From contig CM076259.1 in assembly GCA_038380795.1 (NCBI GenBank), positions 26,084,977 to 26,148,976 on the forward strand: 64,000 bases of DNA, written 5' to 3'. Positions 1-31,897 of this stretch are shown here, piece after piece. The notes under the pieces are model-generated. The model searched no databases and had not been told where the DNA came from. It saw only the letters and a program-made list of their open reading frames with translations. The first letter of the stretch is position 1. Every line of letters begins with the position of its first letter. This stretch comes from Pyrocephalus nanus. Lineage: Eukaryota > Chordata > Aves > Passeriformes > Tyrannidae. A program made the position numbers and the translations under genes.

Positions 1-20416
<20,416 letters not shown>

Positions 20417-22141
20417 TCAAAGCCAGCCCCGCCCCGGCCCGGCCGGCGGGAGGGCGGCCCGAGCGGCCGCGGGGAACGGGCGGGAGGTGGGGAGGGTGCT
20501 CCCCGGAGCGCCGTCACCTTAAAGCGCTGGTTGTCTTTGCTTAAGTAGCGCTCGGCAGTTTAATTAAGGAAGGCGACGGCGTCTGCTTCAGCAAGACAAG
20601 CACGCCGCGAGCACACAGGCCTACCCTTGTAGAGGTGCTTCATCCTTGTGGGGAGATGGCTGAAATGTTAAACAGAGAACGGCACAGAGGACAAACAGCC
20701 CTCCCTTAGTGGTTCGAATGGCTCAGCCAAAATAACAGCTTCATATTCTAGAAGAGCAGGACTGGTTTAATCTCTCCTCAGTGACGAGAGTATCAGAGCA
20801 ATTCAGTGAAAATTCTGCAATACCCAAAAAATGCATGTCTTTGTCCATCACCCAAAAGAGTGCTAAAAATCATGATATCAAAAAATAGGGCTTTTCCAAG
20901 TTGCTTTTGATTTTAACTTTAAGAAACATACTAATATTTCTAGAAATATCAAGAACTAAGGGTGAACGTTCAAAGTGGTTCCAGGAGCATGAACATATGT
21001 AGTTATTTCCTGCTGTCCACCACTGCTATGTTTTACTCTGGGTAACACATGCACTCATGCTCCACTCTCAGGAAAACCTTCCCTCCATGTTCTGCACATC
21101 TCTACAGAGAAATGGATCACAGCTTGGAAATCTGCCTTTATGGGAAGCAGCACCAGTGCTCATAATCTCAAACACATACACACACCCTCTCTGAGGCATC
21201 GAAGACCCGTGTCCTTCAGCCTCTCTTCTCACAGGAACAGGTCACTGGCCCAGAAACACTGGGAAAACAGCCAGTGGTAAAAAGGACTGGGGAGTCAGGT
21301 GTGGAAGCAACAGTCTTCATTCCAGTTGTCTTCCTTTGCAAAAACCTAAAGCTTCTGTACTCATCTTTGTCTTGCAAAAAGAACTTCTGGCCCTCAAAGA
21401 TGAGCAGGTATTCTCAGTCTTGTCATTAAAGCAATCACTTGAGGTTAAATGGAAGCAAAATCTTTTAAGAATAATGCTGTCCTTTCAGGCAATTATATCT
21501 GAGTAAGTGTAAGGAATGGCCTAAGGGTAGAGTCAACCTATTTAAATCCTCTTTAAAAATCAAGCAGCTCAAAAAGCTTTTGTTGTAAAGTTTACAAAAC
21601 CAGATGCTAACAGTAGGCCCTTCTGTGTTTCAAAGCCCAAGCACCAGACAAGTACAACATGCACTTCAATTATTTTAATGAATTGACACTTGGAGAATGT
21701 ATCCATTCTGCAACTCTGAAAACCAAAAGTTAAATACATTAAACAGAAAAGGCATACTGAAATCCTTTGCTGAAGACTCCTCACTGCAGAAAACAATTCC
21801 CACAGCAGACTAACCATTTCCTGTATTAGTATTTAAAAAAATATTGAAGAAAATATCTCAGTATTCTACTTAGAAACAACATATAAACCTATTGTGCCAG
21901 AAAAGACCAGAATAAGCACTGTTGATACTCGAAATGCTCACAGCATAGACATCTTTCACTTTAACATGTAGTTTTACAACTGCAGCACAAAATCTATTAC
22001 TTCCCCATGACTTCAGGTCCACTGAAGTACATTTCATGTCCTCCTTGCAGCTTTAAAAAAGCTATTTAAAACATTAAAGGGGACATCTATCTTAATTCTA
22101 CTCTTTTAAGGGGGAAAAGACAGGTTTTGCTAACTGACATT
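20417..22141. other. Intergenic: POLQ promoter to METTL16 3' end
   Basis: About 1.7 kb separating two genes in the same direction. It holds the POLQ CpG island at its left end and otherwise AT-rich sequence with no recognisable gene or repeat. Confidence 0.6.
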
Positions 22142-22147
22142 TTTATT
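22142..22147 (-). terminator. Candidate METTL16 polyadenylation signal AATAAA
   Basis: AATAAA on the minus strand about 62 nt after the METTL16 stop codon, the first such hexamer downstream. It would give a short 3' UTR; use of a more distal site cannot be excluded. Confidence 0.45.
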
Positions 22148-22208
22148 TAATTAAAAATAGTTTACAAAATTTGAGGACAGACCTACTTTACCGAAGCAGG
22201 AAAATGGG

Positions 22209-22826
22209 CTAACTAGCAACCAGTCGAAGAATTTGGTTCCGTAAGTATGTGCACAGCTGGTTCATCAAGTCTCTGTTCTGTCCTTCAACCCAGTGCATTT
22301 CTACTAACACATCATTTCCTTCTTTCTTCACATTCATTAAACACTTAAAGAGGAAACATCTACTAGTTTCTTTGGGGCTTTGTTCTTTTTCAACTGTCAG
22401 ATTGCTAGCTTCCTCTGAAAGGCAAGGTTCCTCCTTTGCATCACCAGAACCTTTGCCAAGAGATGTTTCTCCCTGCTTTGCTTCCATCTCCTCTTCCTTC
22501 ACAGGATCACTGTGTTCTTCTTTGGCAGCAGATTCCTCTGGTAGCTCATCACCTGTGGTCAACTGGACATCTTCATCAGGTGCCATAAACCCCATTTCAG
22601 AGTCTTCGGTTTTGGGGTTTTCACAGTCTGAATTGTTGCTCAAACTCTTCTGGCTGTTCTTTTCCTCTTCCATCGCTTGCAGAGTATCTTCAGAAGCTCG
22701 AGGAAGTTCTCGTAACTGCCTTATTCTCTCTCGTTTCTTTCTCCTCAAATGAATCCAGGAGTTTTCAATGGCAGTCACAAACAGGCTAACTTCATCTTTT
22801 CCACAGGGAACACGTTTATGCTGAAC
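22209..22826 (-). CDS. METTL16: METTL16 last coding exon
   Basis: Acceptor CTGCAATAG. Encodes VQHKRVPCGKDEVSLFVTAI, a basic helix RRKKRERIRQLRELP, a long acidic Glu/Ser-rich linker poorly conserved with human, then CLMNVKKEGNDVLVEMHWVE to the stop. The C-terminal segments support U6 binding in human. Confidence 0.96.
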   Translation of the reverse strand, partial: VQHKRVPCGKDEVSLFVTAIENSWIHLRRKKRERIRQLRELPRASEDTLQAMEEEKNSQKSLSNNSDCENPKTEDSEMGFMAPDEDVQLTTGDELPEESAAKEEHSDPVKEEEMEAKQGETSLGKGSGDAKEEPCLSEEASNLTVEKEQSPKETSRCFLFKCLMNVKKEGNDVLVEMHWVEGQNRDLMNQLCTYLRNQILRLVAS

Positions 22827-25800
22827 CTATTGCAGAAAACAGCAGAATTTCATTCGATCCTCTCACAGTTATGCTTTCAATTAGAATGTTCTAACTTCTA
22901 ATATTTCATACTGTACCTTCAGATCAGTGAGAATCTTCTCTACCCAGGCTCTAACAACAGCAATAGCTTCTACAGCATCCCAGCCCAGAGCTGCAGCTTT
23001 GATGGATAACTCTTTGACCGTAGAAGCCAAGACCATAAATGTAATTGGTTTTCGTGGTTTTTCCAATTTTCTTCTTTTAGAAGGAGGTGACTAGAAGGAG
23101 AAAGAAAGAAAACAAATTACAGGTCTATGCATTATTAGTGGGGTGACTTTTGTACTCAGAAGACTATGATTCTCTAAGACATGAAGATTAAGAGCGTAAT
23201 GTAAGCCACTAAACAGTCATTCACACAGCGTGTTTTACTTCACCCTCAAGAGTTTTAGACTAAAACCAGCTAAGATCATGCACTTTACAACAGCCTGATG
23301 GACAGAGGGAGTTTATCTTCAGATGCTGGGCAAAAAGCTTCATTGGTTCCTTCAGACTATTAGCTCTCAGTGAGCTGAGAAGATGCAGCTACACTTAGGA
23401 ATAGAGGTCAATTGCTAATATCCACACTTTGATCCAAGTTCACTGAAGGTCTACTTGTGTCTTCTGTAAGGTTGATTATTGTCTACGCTATCTTCAAGTA
23501 TATGAACATCCAGATCCAAAAAAGCAACTGGCTCACATTTAAGGTGAACGAGCTTCACTTATATTCATGTAGGCAAGTCTGAGTTAGACATGATCGTGAC
23601 TATTTGGTAACAGAATCTACATATTAAATTAAAACTGAATTCTCAAAAGGAAGCTTAAATTCAAGTCCAGCCCCAAACTTAGTGCATTTTTATTACTACT
23701 AAACTGCTCTCATATTACAAATTGTCCTTACTTTCACTGAAACCCATAAGAAGTTCCTACACTGGCTTTCTTTTCCCACCCTGAACATGGGTCACTCATG
23801 AATCACTTGTAACAACTGCTAACAGACCATCAGCCAGCTAAGAAATCCCATTGTCCGTATAGCCCAGCACATCCAATCCAAAGAGGAACAGTTTGTATCA
23901 CAGTAGTTATAGCTCATTAGTTCCTTCCTAAGCAAGAGTCACAGACAATCACCAAGCAAATCAGAATTAAGCTACTTACAGGTACTTGTACATCATCATA
24001 GAAACTCCAGGCCAGTGCCCATCTCATGGTGCGTCCTTGACAGAATTCGGTATGAGTAACTTTAGGAACCTATGCAAAGAAGTAACACAAAACTTCATTT
24101 CAGATTCACAAACAACATTGCTTTACTGCACACATTTTGAAAGAAAGCATATTTTCTCATGACAGAAATGGAGATTCTTTCTGACACAGCTCAGGGACAT
24201 CAGGGCCACCTGAAGTTGGTTAGTGCCAAGCCTGGTACCAGTGCCCACTTCTCTTTATCTGCCCCAAAAAAATCAAGTCTGCATTTACACTGCCCTTAAA
24301 TCTAAAACTCAGATGTTACTGTTGTCTAGTCTTTCCATGCATGGATGCTGTAAGGCATTTATGTATGTTATGGAGAATGCGTTAAATACTAACAAGGATA
24401 AAAATCAACCATCCTACTTCACTCTGAATTATCACCAGCTCCAGAGCAAAAGCCCCAGGCATGCATAGAAGGAGAAAAAAAAAGAAAAAAAAAATCTGCT
24501 ACTTTTGAAAAACGAGAGAGGAAAAGATGTCTCTATACTAGAATTTTCCTATCTTTCTATCAAAATTTCCAATAAACACAGCAAATGTTAGGACAGTTTG
24601 AACAATGAGTGGACTTTTACGGAACATTTCTGCTGTATCCTAACCTGAACCACAACACAACATGTGCTTGGTTAAAACAAACATATTCTCAGCTCTGATG
24701 CAAGAAAGATTACAAACCTGAACAAAAAGAAAAATATAAAAGGAAACCTCAGCTTTCCTGTCCAGGGTTTGCAATGATTTCTCTCACTTTACTAGGACTG
24801 AGGTACAGCAGTTCAAGGACAGAGAAGAAAATCAGTTGCTTGAACTTTTGTGCCTAGCTCAGCATCTGCTTTTAGCATGGAATTTACAGATTCCCTATGG
24901 CCTTTAATTCATCTTTCTGGGAATTGATTTTCTCATGCATTCTCTTTCCTTCCCCCATATACAAGAACAGATCTCATGATTACTTTCTGTGTATGGAAAC
25001 ACTACGCTATGCTTCCTTCAGAAACCATCAAAATGAGAACAGTACACAAGGTTCAGTTTTACTTGGTGCCTGAATTGTACACAAACAAAACAATGCTGTC
25101 ACTTCAATCATGTTCAAATTTCTTTCATCAACCAAAATTGCTAGATTTCATGTTAGATAAGAGGAAAGAAAGTTAGATTTTTTTTTTTTTCACAACAACC
25201 CTGTTAAGGCTATTTTAAAGCAGAAACCCTGTAGGTTCTAGAATGGATGAAGACATGCTTCAACCTGAGATAAAGACAAAAACCTGGAGACAGTATTTGC
25301 TACCTGTCTGTCAGTTTTGAACCTACAATAATTAAATCTTAACTGTTTCCCTAAATAGACATTGCAGTTCCTTCTTGTAATAAAAACTCAGTAAAGTAAT
25401 TCAACAATAATTACCCACATGCACTGAAACATAGTATATATTGTATAGAACATATACAGGGTATCTATGGACGCTGTACAAACTCACCCCCTGGATTCGA
25501 AGTTCTTCTTTCAGTGGTGCTAAACTGCATTTCTTCCCCAGCATGCAACTGTACCATCTGCAGAGAATACATTAACCAAGCGTTTTACAAATAGAGATCA
25601 ACTGAAAATGGCAACTACCAGAAAGAACTACTTGGAGCAGAAAGCTCTAACAACAATAGGAGATTTAAAACCAAAACAACAACAACAACAAAAAACACAC
25701 ATAAAAGTCTGGGAGCTGTATTTTAGAAGGATATTTTAAAAATAATAGAAAAAAGGCAATCTTCCAGAACAGCTATAGATATTGGCGTACAACACAGGGG

Positions 25801-28800
25801 GAGTGAAAACCTGATAGTCAGAAAAATGAACTGATGTACCATCTGCTTATGTTCTCCTAAAGAAGGCCTCACTATGTTTTTTATTGCAGCTTATGTTCAC
25901 CCAAGACAGTACAACAGTGCCCTTTAGTAAGCAAAGCTGCTAGTTACTAAAATTCAGCCAGCAAACTGGTGGATGGAAACTTTTAGGTAATGAAAAGATA
26001 ACTAGGCAATGTCATAAACCCTCCTCCATCCCAGAATCCCTTAAGAATGAGCTCTGACTGTCTTTAGCAAGTGTGTGCTATTTTAGGTGCAAGCTACAAG
26101 TGTCACTCATGCAGGCTTTTTTTGTCTCCTGCTTTTAAATACCTCCAACAATGAGTTCTAGTGGTTTGATGCTCAGGAACAATTACTGATGTGCATATAT
26201 CCTTAAACAAGCCAAACAGATACCAGTGGACTACAGCTACATACCTTACTTAAAATATAATTTTCATATGATTTCTGCCAAATATGAAGGTAAAAGGTGT
26301 TTGGTTTGGGGTTTTTTTTTAACTGGAACAAAGTACTTACCGTAACCGCTTTTTAAGTTGAAGACTATCATGAATAATTCTTTTGACAAATTCTAGTTCT
26401 CCTCCCTCAGCCATGATTTCTGTGATCCCTCCTGTATTTACAGAACTGGGAGGGGGGCGCCGTGGATTTCGAGAATTTACTCCCTGGATAAAAATGAAAA
26501 GGAACATTTAATGAAATGTTCGTCTGTTTTGTTCACTGCTTCCTGCCTCAGTCTTTAGTTGGTAGCAAGCACCACCACCACCTCTGGTTATCCCCCTCCC
26601 CCCATCAGAACCATGGGTAATAGACAAAGATACATTCCAAATAAGCTTAACAGTGAAATTGCTACTATCTCAAACCTAGGTAAGCTACTTGCCACACATC
26701 AGGATCCTGCTAACATGAAGTATGTGGTTCCAATACGTGTAAGACATGTTGACTACACGCATCTATGCAATTACAAACTACAGCGTTTAATTAAATCTTA
26801 AATCATTATTCTACTGGCCTATATTATAGAGTTACATTTCTGGCTGCATTCAGTGGGTATTGCAAGACCTGCTCTGAGCTTTATGATTCTATATCACTAA
26901 CGAAACAAAAAATACAGATAAGCATAATGACAGAAACTAATTCCTCTGCACCACTGTTATGCAGTAGGCACCTGATTTCAGATTTACTAGCTGTCTAGTT
27001 CCCAAACTAATTCTCTAAGTCAGTAAGAACTTGTGCAATTCTACAGCTCATCCTCCACTTTCGGAAGGGTAACAGTTAAGTTTTCAAAACTCCCTTAGGG
27101 GCCATGGGGTGAGGAGGGAGAAGACTTAAATGCTATTTCATAATGGTCTGTGATTTTCCACTCCAGCTTCCCCAAGTAAAGAGGTTAAATTGTTGCTACC
27201 TTCCCACTGACAGAATACTGAAGTACAGACAACATTCAGTTTGTTAGCTTACCTTTGCTTCCAACTGGTTGGCAAAAAAGGGGGGATTGCACATGCAGAA
27301 ATCATAAATGATCTCGGATTCTTCCTTCAGTGCATCCATTAGGAGTGTCTTCTGTGGTACCTTAACCACTATTAGAAAATGTGAATTTGGTCAGTAAGGA
27401 ACTTCCTATTCTATCTAGCATGCCACATACATTACACATTGTATAGAAACTGTACTTTCTAAACAATACTTTCTATAAAAGACATGTAACAAATATCAGC
27501 ATGCAAACAGACTTCAGGTTAAGGATTTGCATACAAACAGCTTGTATGTTTATACACAGCAGCAGAACCACGAGTCTGTTTAAAAGAATAGGGACTGTGT
27601 GAGTTATACTGAGTTCTCCAATACAACCCCAAATGAGCTTTAAGGTTTTCCAGCTACAGGCACTACAGCTTCACATGAGGCATGTTCCTTTGCCAGCCTT
27701 TTTACTAGTATAGTGAAATGCCACCACACCACTAAAAATCCTGTGATGGCAGCAGTTAACAGAAAACTCTCAGTACTCTCCACACCAAGTTCTGGATTTA
27801 AAGACTGGCATGGACATATTGTTCATAAGGACACTTCCAAAATCCAACAGAAGCAAAGCTTTTATTTCAGAGCTGATAAAATGCTTTTTAGTACACTGAG
27901 TTCCTTCAGAAAGTTTTCCAACATCATTCCAGACGAATTCTGGCATACTGCTATTGCTACCACAGGCACTATTAGAACCTCATTCAGAAATGAGGACAAA
28001 GAACTCCATCTGTACAAGATATGCCTATGTGGCAGTGTCACGCAATTATCCAAGGGGAGCACTCCAGGTCTCCTAGCAGCAGAAGCAGCACAAACACTAA
28101 GAAATATTTCAGTAACAGACAAGAAATTCAGAGACAAAAACATCCCAGGGCGAAGTTTAACTTTCAGATTTTTATAAGGAAGAATAGTTCTGTATCCATA
28201 CATTCCATGCTAGATGAGCTGTTTTTTTTGTTTAAGCACACAAGGACCTTAGTAATATTCTGCTTCAGTAAAAACAATTGAGCGTGTATTTGGAAGGAAT
28301 ACAGATTCTGATACACCACTGAACATGGCAAAAATACGTCACAACATTTGTACGCTGCTAAATACCTTATTACATCATACCTTTTATAAGATCAGACAAG
28401 TTATTCTGTTCCACATTCTTCTTGGCATAATTGAAGCACATGTCATCCACTTCTGTTGCAAGAAAATACCAGCCATTTAAAGTTGCTCCGAGTAATGGGT
28501 ATATGCAAGACGCCCCTGTCCCTGCAGGAGTGAAAATCCATGAGAGAGGCGAAGTAAGTCTCTGGTGTTATACCCAGTGTGGCTGTTAACTATGTACTTT
28601 TTACAACAAAAAGAACTAACTTCAGAACGCTGATTACTGATCATCTACTACTCAGATCTTTAGTGAGCTTTATTTTCGTATTTTGAAAAATAACACTGTC
28701 AAATATGCACTTTTAGTAACATAAAAACTGTAATAATCTGGAATAAATTTTCTAGTAAATTATTAACCTTGTTTTAAGCTATTTTTCTTCTGTGCAACTG

Positions 28801-30927
28801 TGATTAATTTACATACAGAAAGTCAAATACATTTTGGTTTTACTAAAGCAAATTTTAGTTTTACTACCACAAATATATTTCTCTTCCGCATTTTTCTATT
28901 ATCACAAATAATTTACTTTGATGCATACAGCAACCACAGAAAAAAATCTGTTCCACCAGACTTTCTCTGATGTCCAAACTATCAAAAACCAACAAGTATC
29001 AATAAAAATAACTAAAAAGACAGACAGACAAAAACTTGGTAACAACGAGATGCTAGCACAAAATAACTACAGCTTATCTAGGTGGTCAAATTACCAATAT
29101 CTATTAAATTTAGGATTAAAGGGAACGGATACAAGGGCAAGATATCCCACCACCACAAAACTTGAGTTTAGACATATATCAAGAGTCTGTTGTACTGACT
29201 TACTGAAATATCCATGACAATGTCTGTAAGAAGGCAACAGCTTGGGGTAATTTCCAGCACTCCTGTAATATCTCTCTTGGATGACTTACTGCTCTCCAAG
29301 AGTTGGAACATCAAAGTTCATGCAAACTCAAATTGAAGATTTTGCAGTATGTGGAGGACTTAAAAGGATCTGCCTCTTCTACCCAGCCACCTACTGTGAT
29401 GAAGTTCATAGGAATCATTTCCAAAACTGAAAACTAATATCAAATGCGTAGAAGCTGGCTAAGAAATTTAAAAGTGATAAAAGGAAAGTAGATGCGCACA
29501 CAGCACGTGATTGATACAAACCTGGTATCCAGCACAACTCCAGCTAAAAATACAAGTCAGCAAATTTCAGGAGATAGAAAAATTCCATTATAAAAAGTCA
29601 TGCTAGCAAATGCCAAGAAAACAGAAATGTAAAATCTGGCACAGTTACCCAGACTCCTGAACTCAAGCTCTGAGGAAGTCAGTAATTTTAATTTTAATGC
29701 CAAGCATTAAAACACAGGTTTGAAATTAAATTCCAGCTTCTCTCAATTTCATTATGAGTTTTCTTCAGCATAAAGCAATCTTCAAAAACAAGCCTTTGAA
29801 ACTGTAAAGGAAGATTCTATTGACAAAATAAAAGATGTGAACTAAATTCAAATGTACTACTAGTGGTGCCTTTTAAATAATCCATGTAGAATAACCAAAA
29901 ATTTGGAATCTAAATGCCAATTTTATTATCTGTATGTGGAAGTTCCTACAGAGCTTGCCTTTTTTTTTATTACTTCTAACAAAAAGCACATTATGTGCAT
30001 CAGTGTACATCTTATAAATTCACTGAGTCACTTTTTACATCAATCTGCTGCCTTATCCAAATATTGTCCTCCTATTATCCAATAATATAGACTGCAACTG
30101 GACAATATTATCCATCTGCTGAAGCTTAGACCAGTTTAAAAAACATTTTCCTGCAATAAACAGGAAATCTCTGACCATCTACAACCAAAATACAGCTTTG
30201 CTAGCATTTGCCCTGGTTCCTGATTAAGCCTTTTCTATAATTTAGCTCATGAAATTAGCTAAATTGAAATAGATTAAAATAAAAATCAAAGCTTAAAAAG
30301 GACAGATCCTTCACCTGTCAAAATACCCATAAAAGCAGGAAAAATGTTATTAAATGGAACACTAGAAAATATTGCTATGCAGCTCACAAACTCTCTTGTG
30401 TAGACATTCAAAAGCAAAACTAATAGATTACGAACTAAACAAAATTCATTAGTCAGAGCGAAGCTACATCATTTTTCTTTTTTTTTAATTCTTTTAGAAT
30501 GACATTTTTGCCTGCTTTAATAGCAGCCTACTTTTTGTGTACCACAGAATACTGCACTCAAGAGAATGGAAAGATCCGCAAAGCCAAAGTCAGAGCTTTT
30601 TGTATCTCAAGCTTAACGTTTCCCTGTGGGTGTGTAACAAATCGTTGACAGGAAACACTGAAATAAACATTTTGTTTTGCCAAGTACCTATGTCGATGCC
30701 TCGCCTCAGCACTTGCTTCTCAGCATCCTGGTGGCCGATGAGATCCTCAACCCAGTGGATATAGTTCAGCCTCAAGGGGACGGTGGGAATGAGCCTTTCC
30801 ACGGGGATGTCGATGGTGAGCCCGAAATCCTCCTTCAGGAGGGTGCAAGTCAGAGCCCTCACCGCCTCGGGGTCTTTGAAATTCAGGCTGAAAGGCACAG
30901 GCAGCGCTTTTAAGGGCGCTTTATGGC

Positions 30928-30987
<60 letters not shown>

Positions 30988-31168
30988 GCGGGCACCCATC
31001 CCATCCCGTCCCGTCCCATCCCACCCCGCCCCGGCCGTACCTCACCCTGCCGGCGAGGGTGGTCTGCACGTGCTGCTGGAACTCGGGGTACTTGCCGGCC
31101 AGGTAGGCGAAGTCGGGCGGCTTGTCCTTGTAGCGGTTGCGGGCGTGCATGGACTTGTTGAGGGCCAT
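22209..31168 (-). CDS. METTL16: METTL16, RNA N6-adenosine methyltransferase (complete)
   Basis: METTL16 uses S-adenosylmethionine to methylate an adenosine in the U6 snRNA ACAGAGA box and in MAT2A 3' UTR hairpins, linking SAM supply to MAT2A splicing. Nine coding exons, in transcript order: 31041-31168, 30688-30887, 28381-28521, 27253-27368, 26341-26483, 25488-25557, 23980-24069, 22917-23090, 22209-22826. They total 1680 nt and give 559 residues (human 562). MALNKSMHARNRYKDKPPDF opens the protein. The SAM loop DIGTGASCIYPLLGA and catalytic NPPF (residues 184-187, the human positions) are intact. The C-terminal vertebrate-conserved region is present, with a divergent acidic linker and a conserved end VEMHWVEGQNRDLMNQLC. 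The ATG has a strong context (GCCATGG). Confidence 0.97.
22917..23090 (-). CDS. METTL16: METTL16 coding exon 8
   Basis: Acceptor CTCCTTCTAG, donor GTACAG. Encodes SPPSKRRKLEKPRKPITF (a basic, nuclear-localisation-like stretch) and the first vertebrate-conserved segment ending WVEKILTDLK. Confidence 0.96.
23980..24069 (-). CDS. METTL16: METTL16 coding exon 7
   Basis: A 90-bp exon, acceptor TTTGCATAG, donor GTAAGT. Encodes VPKVTHTEFCQGRTMRWALA and WSFYDDVQVP, the end of the methyltransferase fold. Confidence 0.95.
25488..25557 (-). CDS. METTL16: METTL16 coding exon 6
   Basis: A 70-bp exon, acceptor TCTCTGCAG, donor GTGAGT. Encodes WYSCMLGKKCSLAPLKEELR plus IQG, matching human; too short to appear as an ORF. 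Confidence 0.95.
26341..26483 (-). CDS. METTL16: METTL16 coding exon 5
   Basis: Acceptor TTATCCAG, donor GTAAGT. Encodes GVNSRNPRRPPPSSVNTGG, the flexible loop, and GELEFVKRIIHDSLQLKKRL. Confidence 0.97.
27253..27368 (-). CDS. METTL16: METTL16 coding exon 4 (NPPF)
   Basis: Acceptor TTCTAATAG, donor GTAAGC. Encodes VVKVPQKTLLMDALKEE and DFCMCNPPFFANQLEAK; NPPF is the catalytic motif. Confidence 0.97.
28381..28521 (-). CDS. METTL16: METTL16 coding exon 3 (SAM site)
   Basis: Acceptor CTCCTGCAG, donor GTATGA. Completes GTGASCIYPLLGATLNGWYF, then LATEVDDMCFNYAKKNVEQN, covering the SAM-contacting acidic residue of the second strand. Confidence 0.97.
30688..30887 (-). CDS. METTL16: METTL16 coding exon 2
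   Basis: Acceptor GCCTTTCAG, donor GTACTT. Encodes LNFKDPEAVRALTCTLLKED, IPTVPLRLNYIHWVEDLIGH and the start of the SAM-binding loop RGIDIG. Confidence 0.97.
30930..30985. repeat. (CA)28 microsatellite in METTL16 intron 1
   Basis: Fifty-six bases of perfect alternating A and C, read as a TG/UG repeat in the METTL16 transcript, ending 42 nt before the exon 2 acceptor. The whole intron (30888-31040) is only 153 bp. Confidence 0.97.
30995..31032 (-). other. G-run block, potential G-quadruplex, METTL16 intron 1
   Basis: On the transcribed sense (minus) strand, eight runs of three or four G, the last being at 31029-31032, are separated by one to three bases. They start 8 nt after the exon 1 donor. 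G-runs at this density fit the usual G-quadruplex pattern. Confidence 0.75.
31041..31168 (-). CDS. METTL16: METTL16 coding exon 1
   Basis: ATG at 31168; encodes SMHARNRYKDKPPDFAYLAG and YPEFQQHVQTTLAGRV. The RNA-binding N-terminal module is basic, as in human. Donor GTACGG follows AG, phase 2. Confidence 0.95.
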
Positions 31169-31409
31169 GGCGGGCAGCGGCGGAGCGGGACGGGAGCGGC
31201 GGGAGCGGCGGGAACACCCCGTGGGATCGCAGCCGCTCCCCGCCCGCCGCCCGGCCCCACTCCCGGCGCGCACCGCGGCCCCGCGGGCCGTACCAAGGCG
31301 CGGCAGGCGGCGGGGGGGAGGCAGCCTGGAACCGCCGCGATCAGACCGTCGCCTGCCGGGCAGGGGGGGAGTACGGTCTGCTGGGACGGAGCATCGACCG
31401 ACCTGTTTC

Positions 31410-31897
31410 CATAGAATCATGGAATGCTGCGGATTTGGAAAGGACCTTAAAGAACATCTAGTGCCAACGCCCCCTGCCATGGGCGGGCACACCCTCCACT
31501 AGACAACGTCGATCAGAGCCTCATCCAACCTGGCCTTGAGCACTGCCGGGGTTGGGGCATCCACAACCTGCCTGGGCACCCTGGTCCAGTGTCTCACCAC
31601 CCTCACAATAAATAATGTCATCCAGCCGAAATTTCCCCTCTTTCAGTTTGCATCCATTACTCCTTGTCCTGTCACTACAGTTCCTGGCAAAGCATCCCTG
31701 TAGCCTCCTTCCGATACTGAAGGTTGCTATGAGGTCTCCATGCAACCTTCTCTTCCCTAAACTGAATAGTCCCTTCTTTCTCGGCTTATCTTTGTAAGGG
31801 AAGTACTCCAGCCCTCTTATCTTGGCCCTCCTCTGGACTTGCTCCAACAATTCCATGTCCTTCTTATGTTGGGGACACCAGAACTGTACCTGGTACA
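31410..31897 (-). mobile_element. CR1 LINE 3' fragment
   Basis: The plus strand starts ATAGAATCATGGAATG, the complement of the CR1 3' terminal ATTCTATG-type repeats. It continues with the familiar segments GGAAAGGACCTTAAAGAACA, CCTGCCATGGGCGGGCAC and TCCAACCTGGCCTTGA. The 5'-truncated copy therefore lies on the minus strand, with its 3' end about 240 bp upstream of the METTL16 start codon. Confidence 0.9.

Larger units (their letters stand above)
23091..30687. other. METTL16 introns 2 to 7, nothing recognised
   Basis: Introns between the METTL16 exons are unique-looking, AT-rich sequence. A 154-codon plus-strand ORF (27713-28177) lies antisense in one of them without recognisable domains. 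Small A- and CAA-rich runs occur near 24476-24493 and 25674-25693. Confidence 0.5.
30990..31400. promoter_or_regulatory. CpG island / METTL16 promoter
   Basis: GC- and CpG-rich sequence around METTL16 exon 1, ending where a CR1 element begins at about 31410. No TATA box seen; the transcription start was not located. Confidence 0.7.

Noticed and set aside
27713..28177. 154-codon plus-strand ORF in a METTL16 intron
   Set aside because: No domain or splice context, and antisense within an intron.
30921..31217. ORFs reading through the CA repeat (Thr-His or Val-Cys runs)
   Set aside because: Produced by the microsatellite in METTL16 intron 1; the true frame splices out at 31041.
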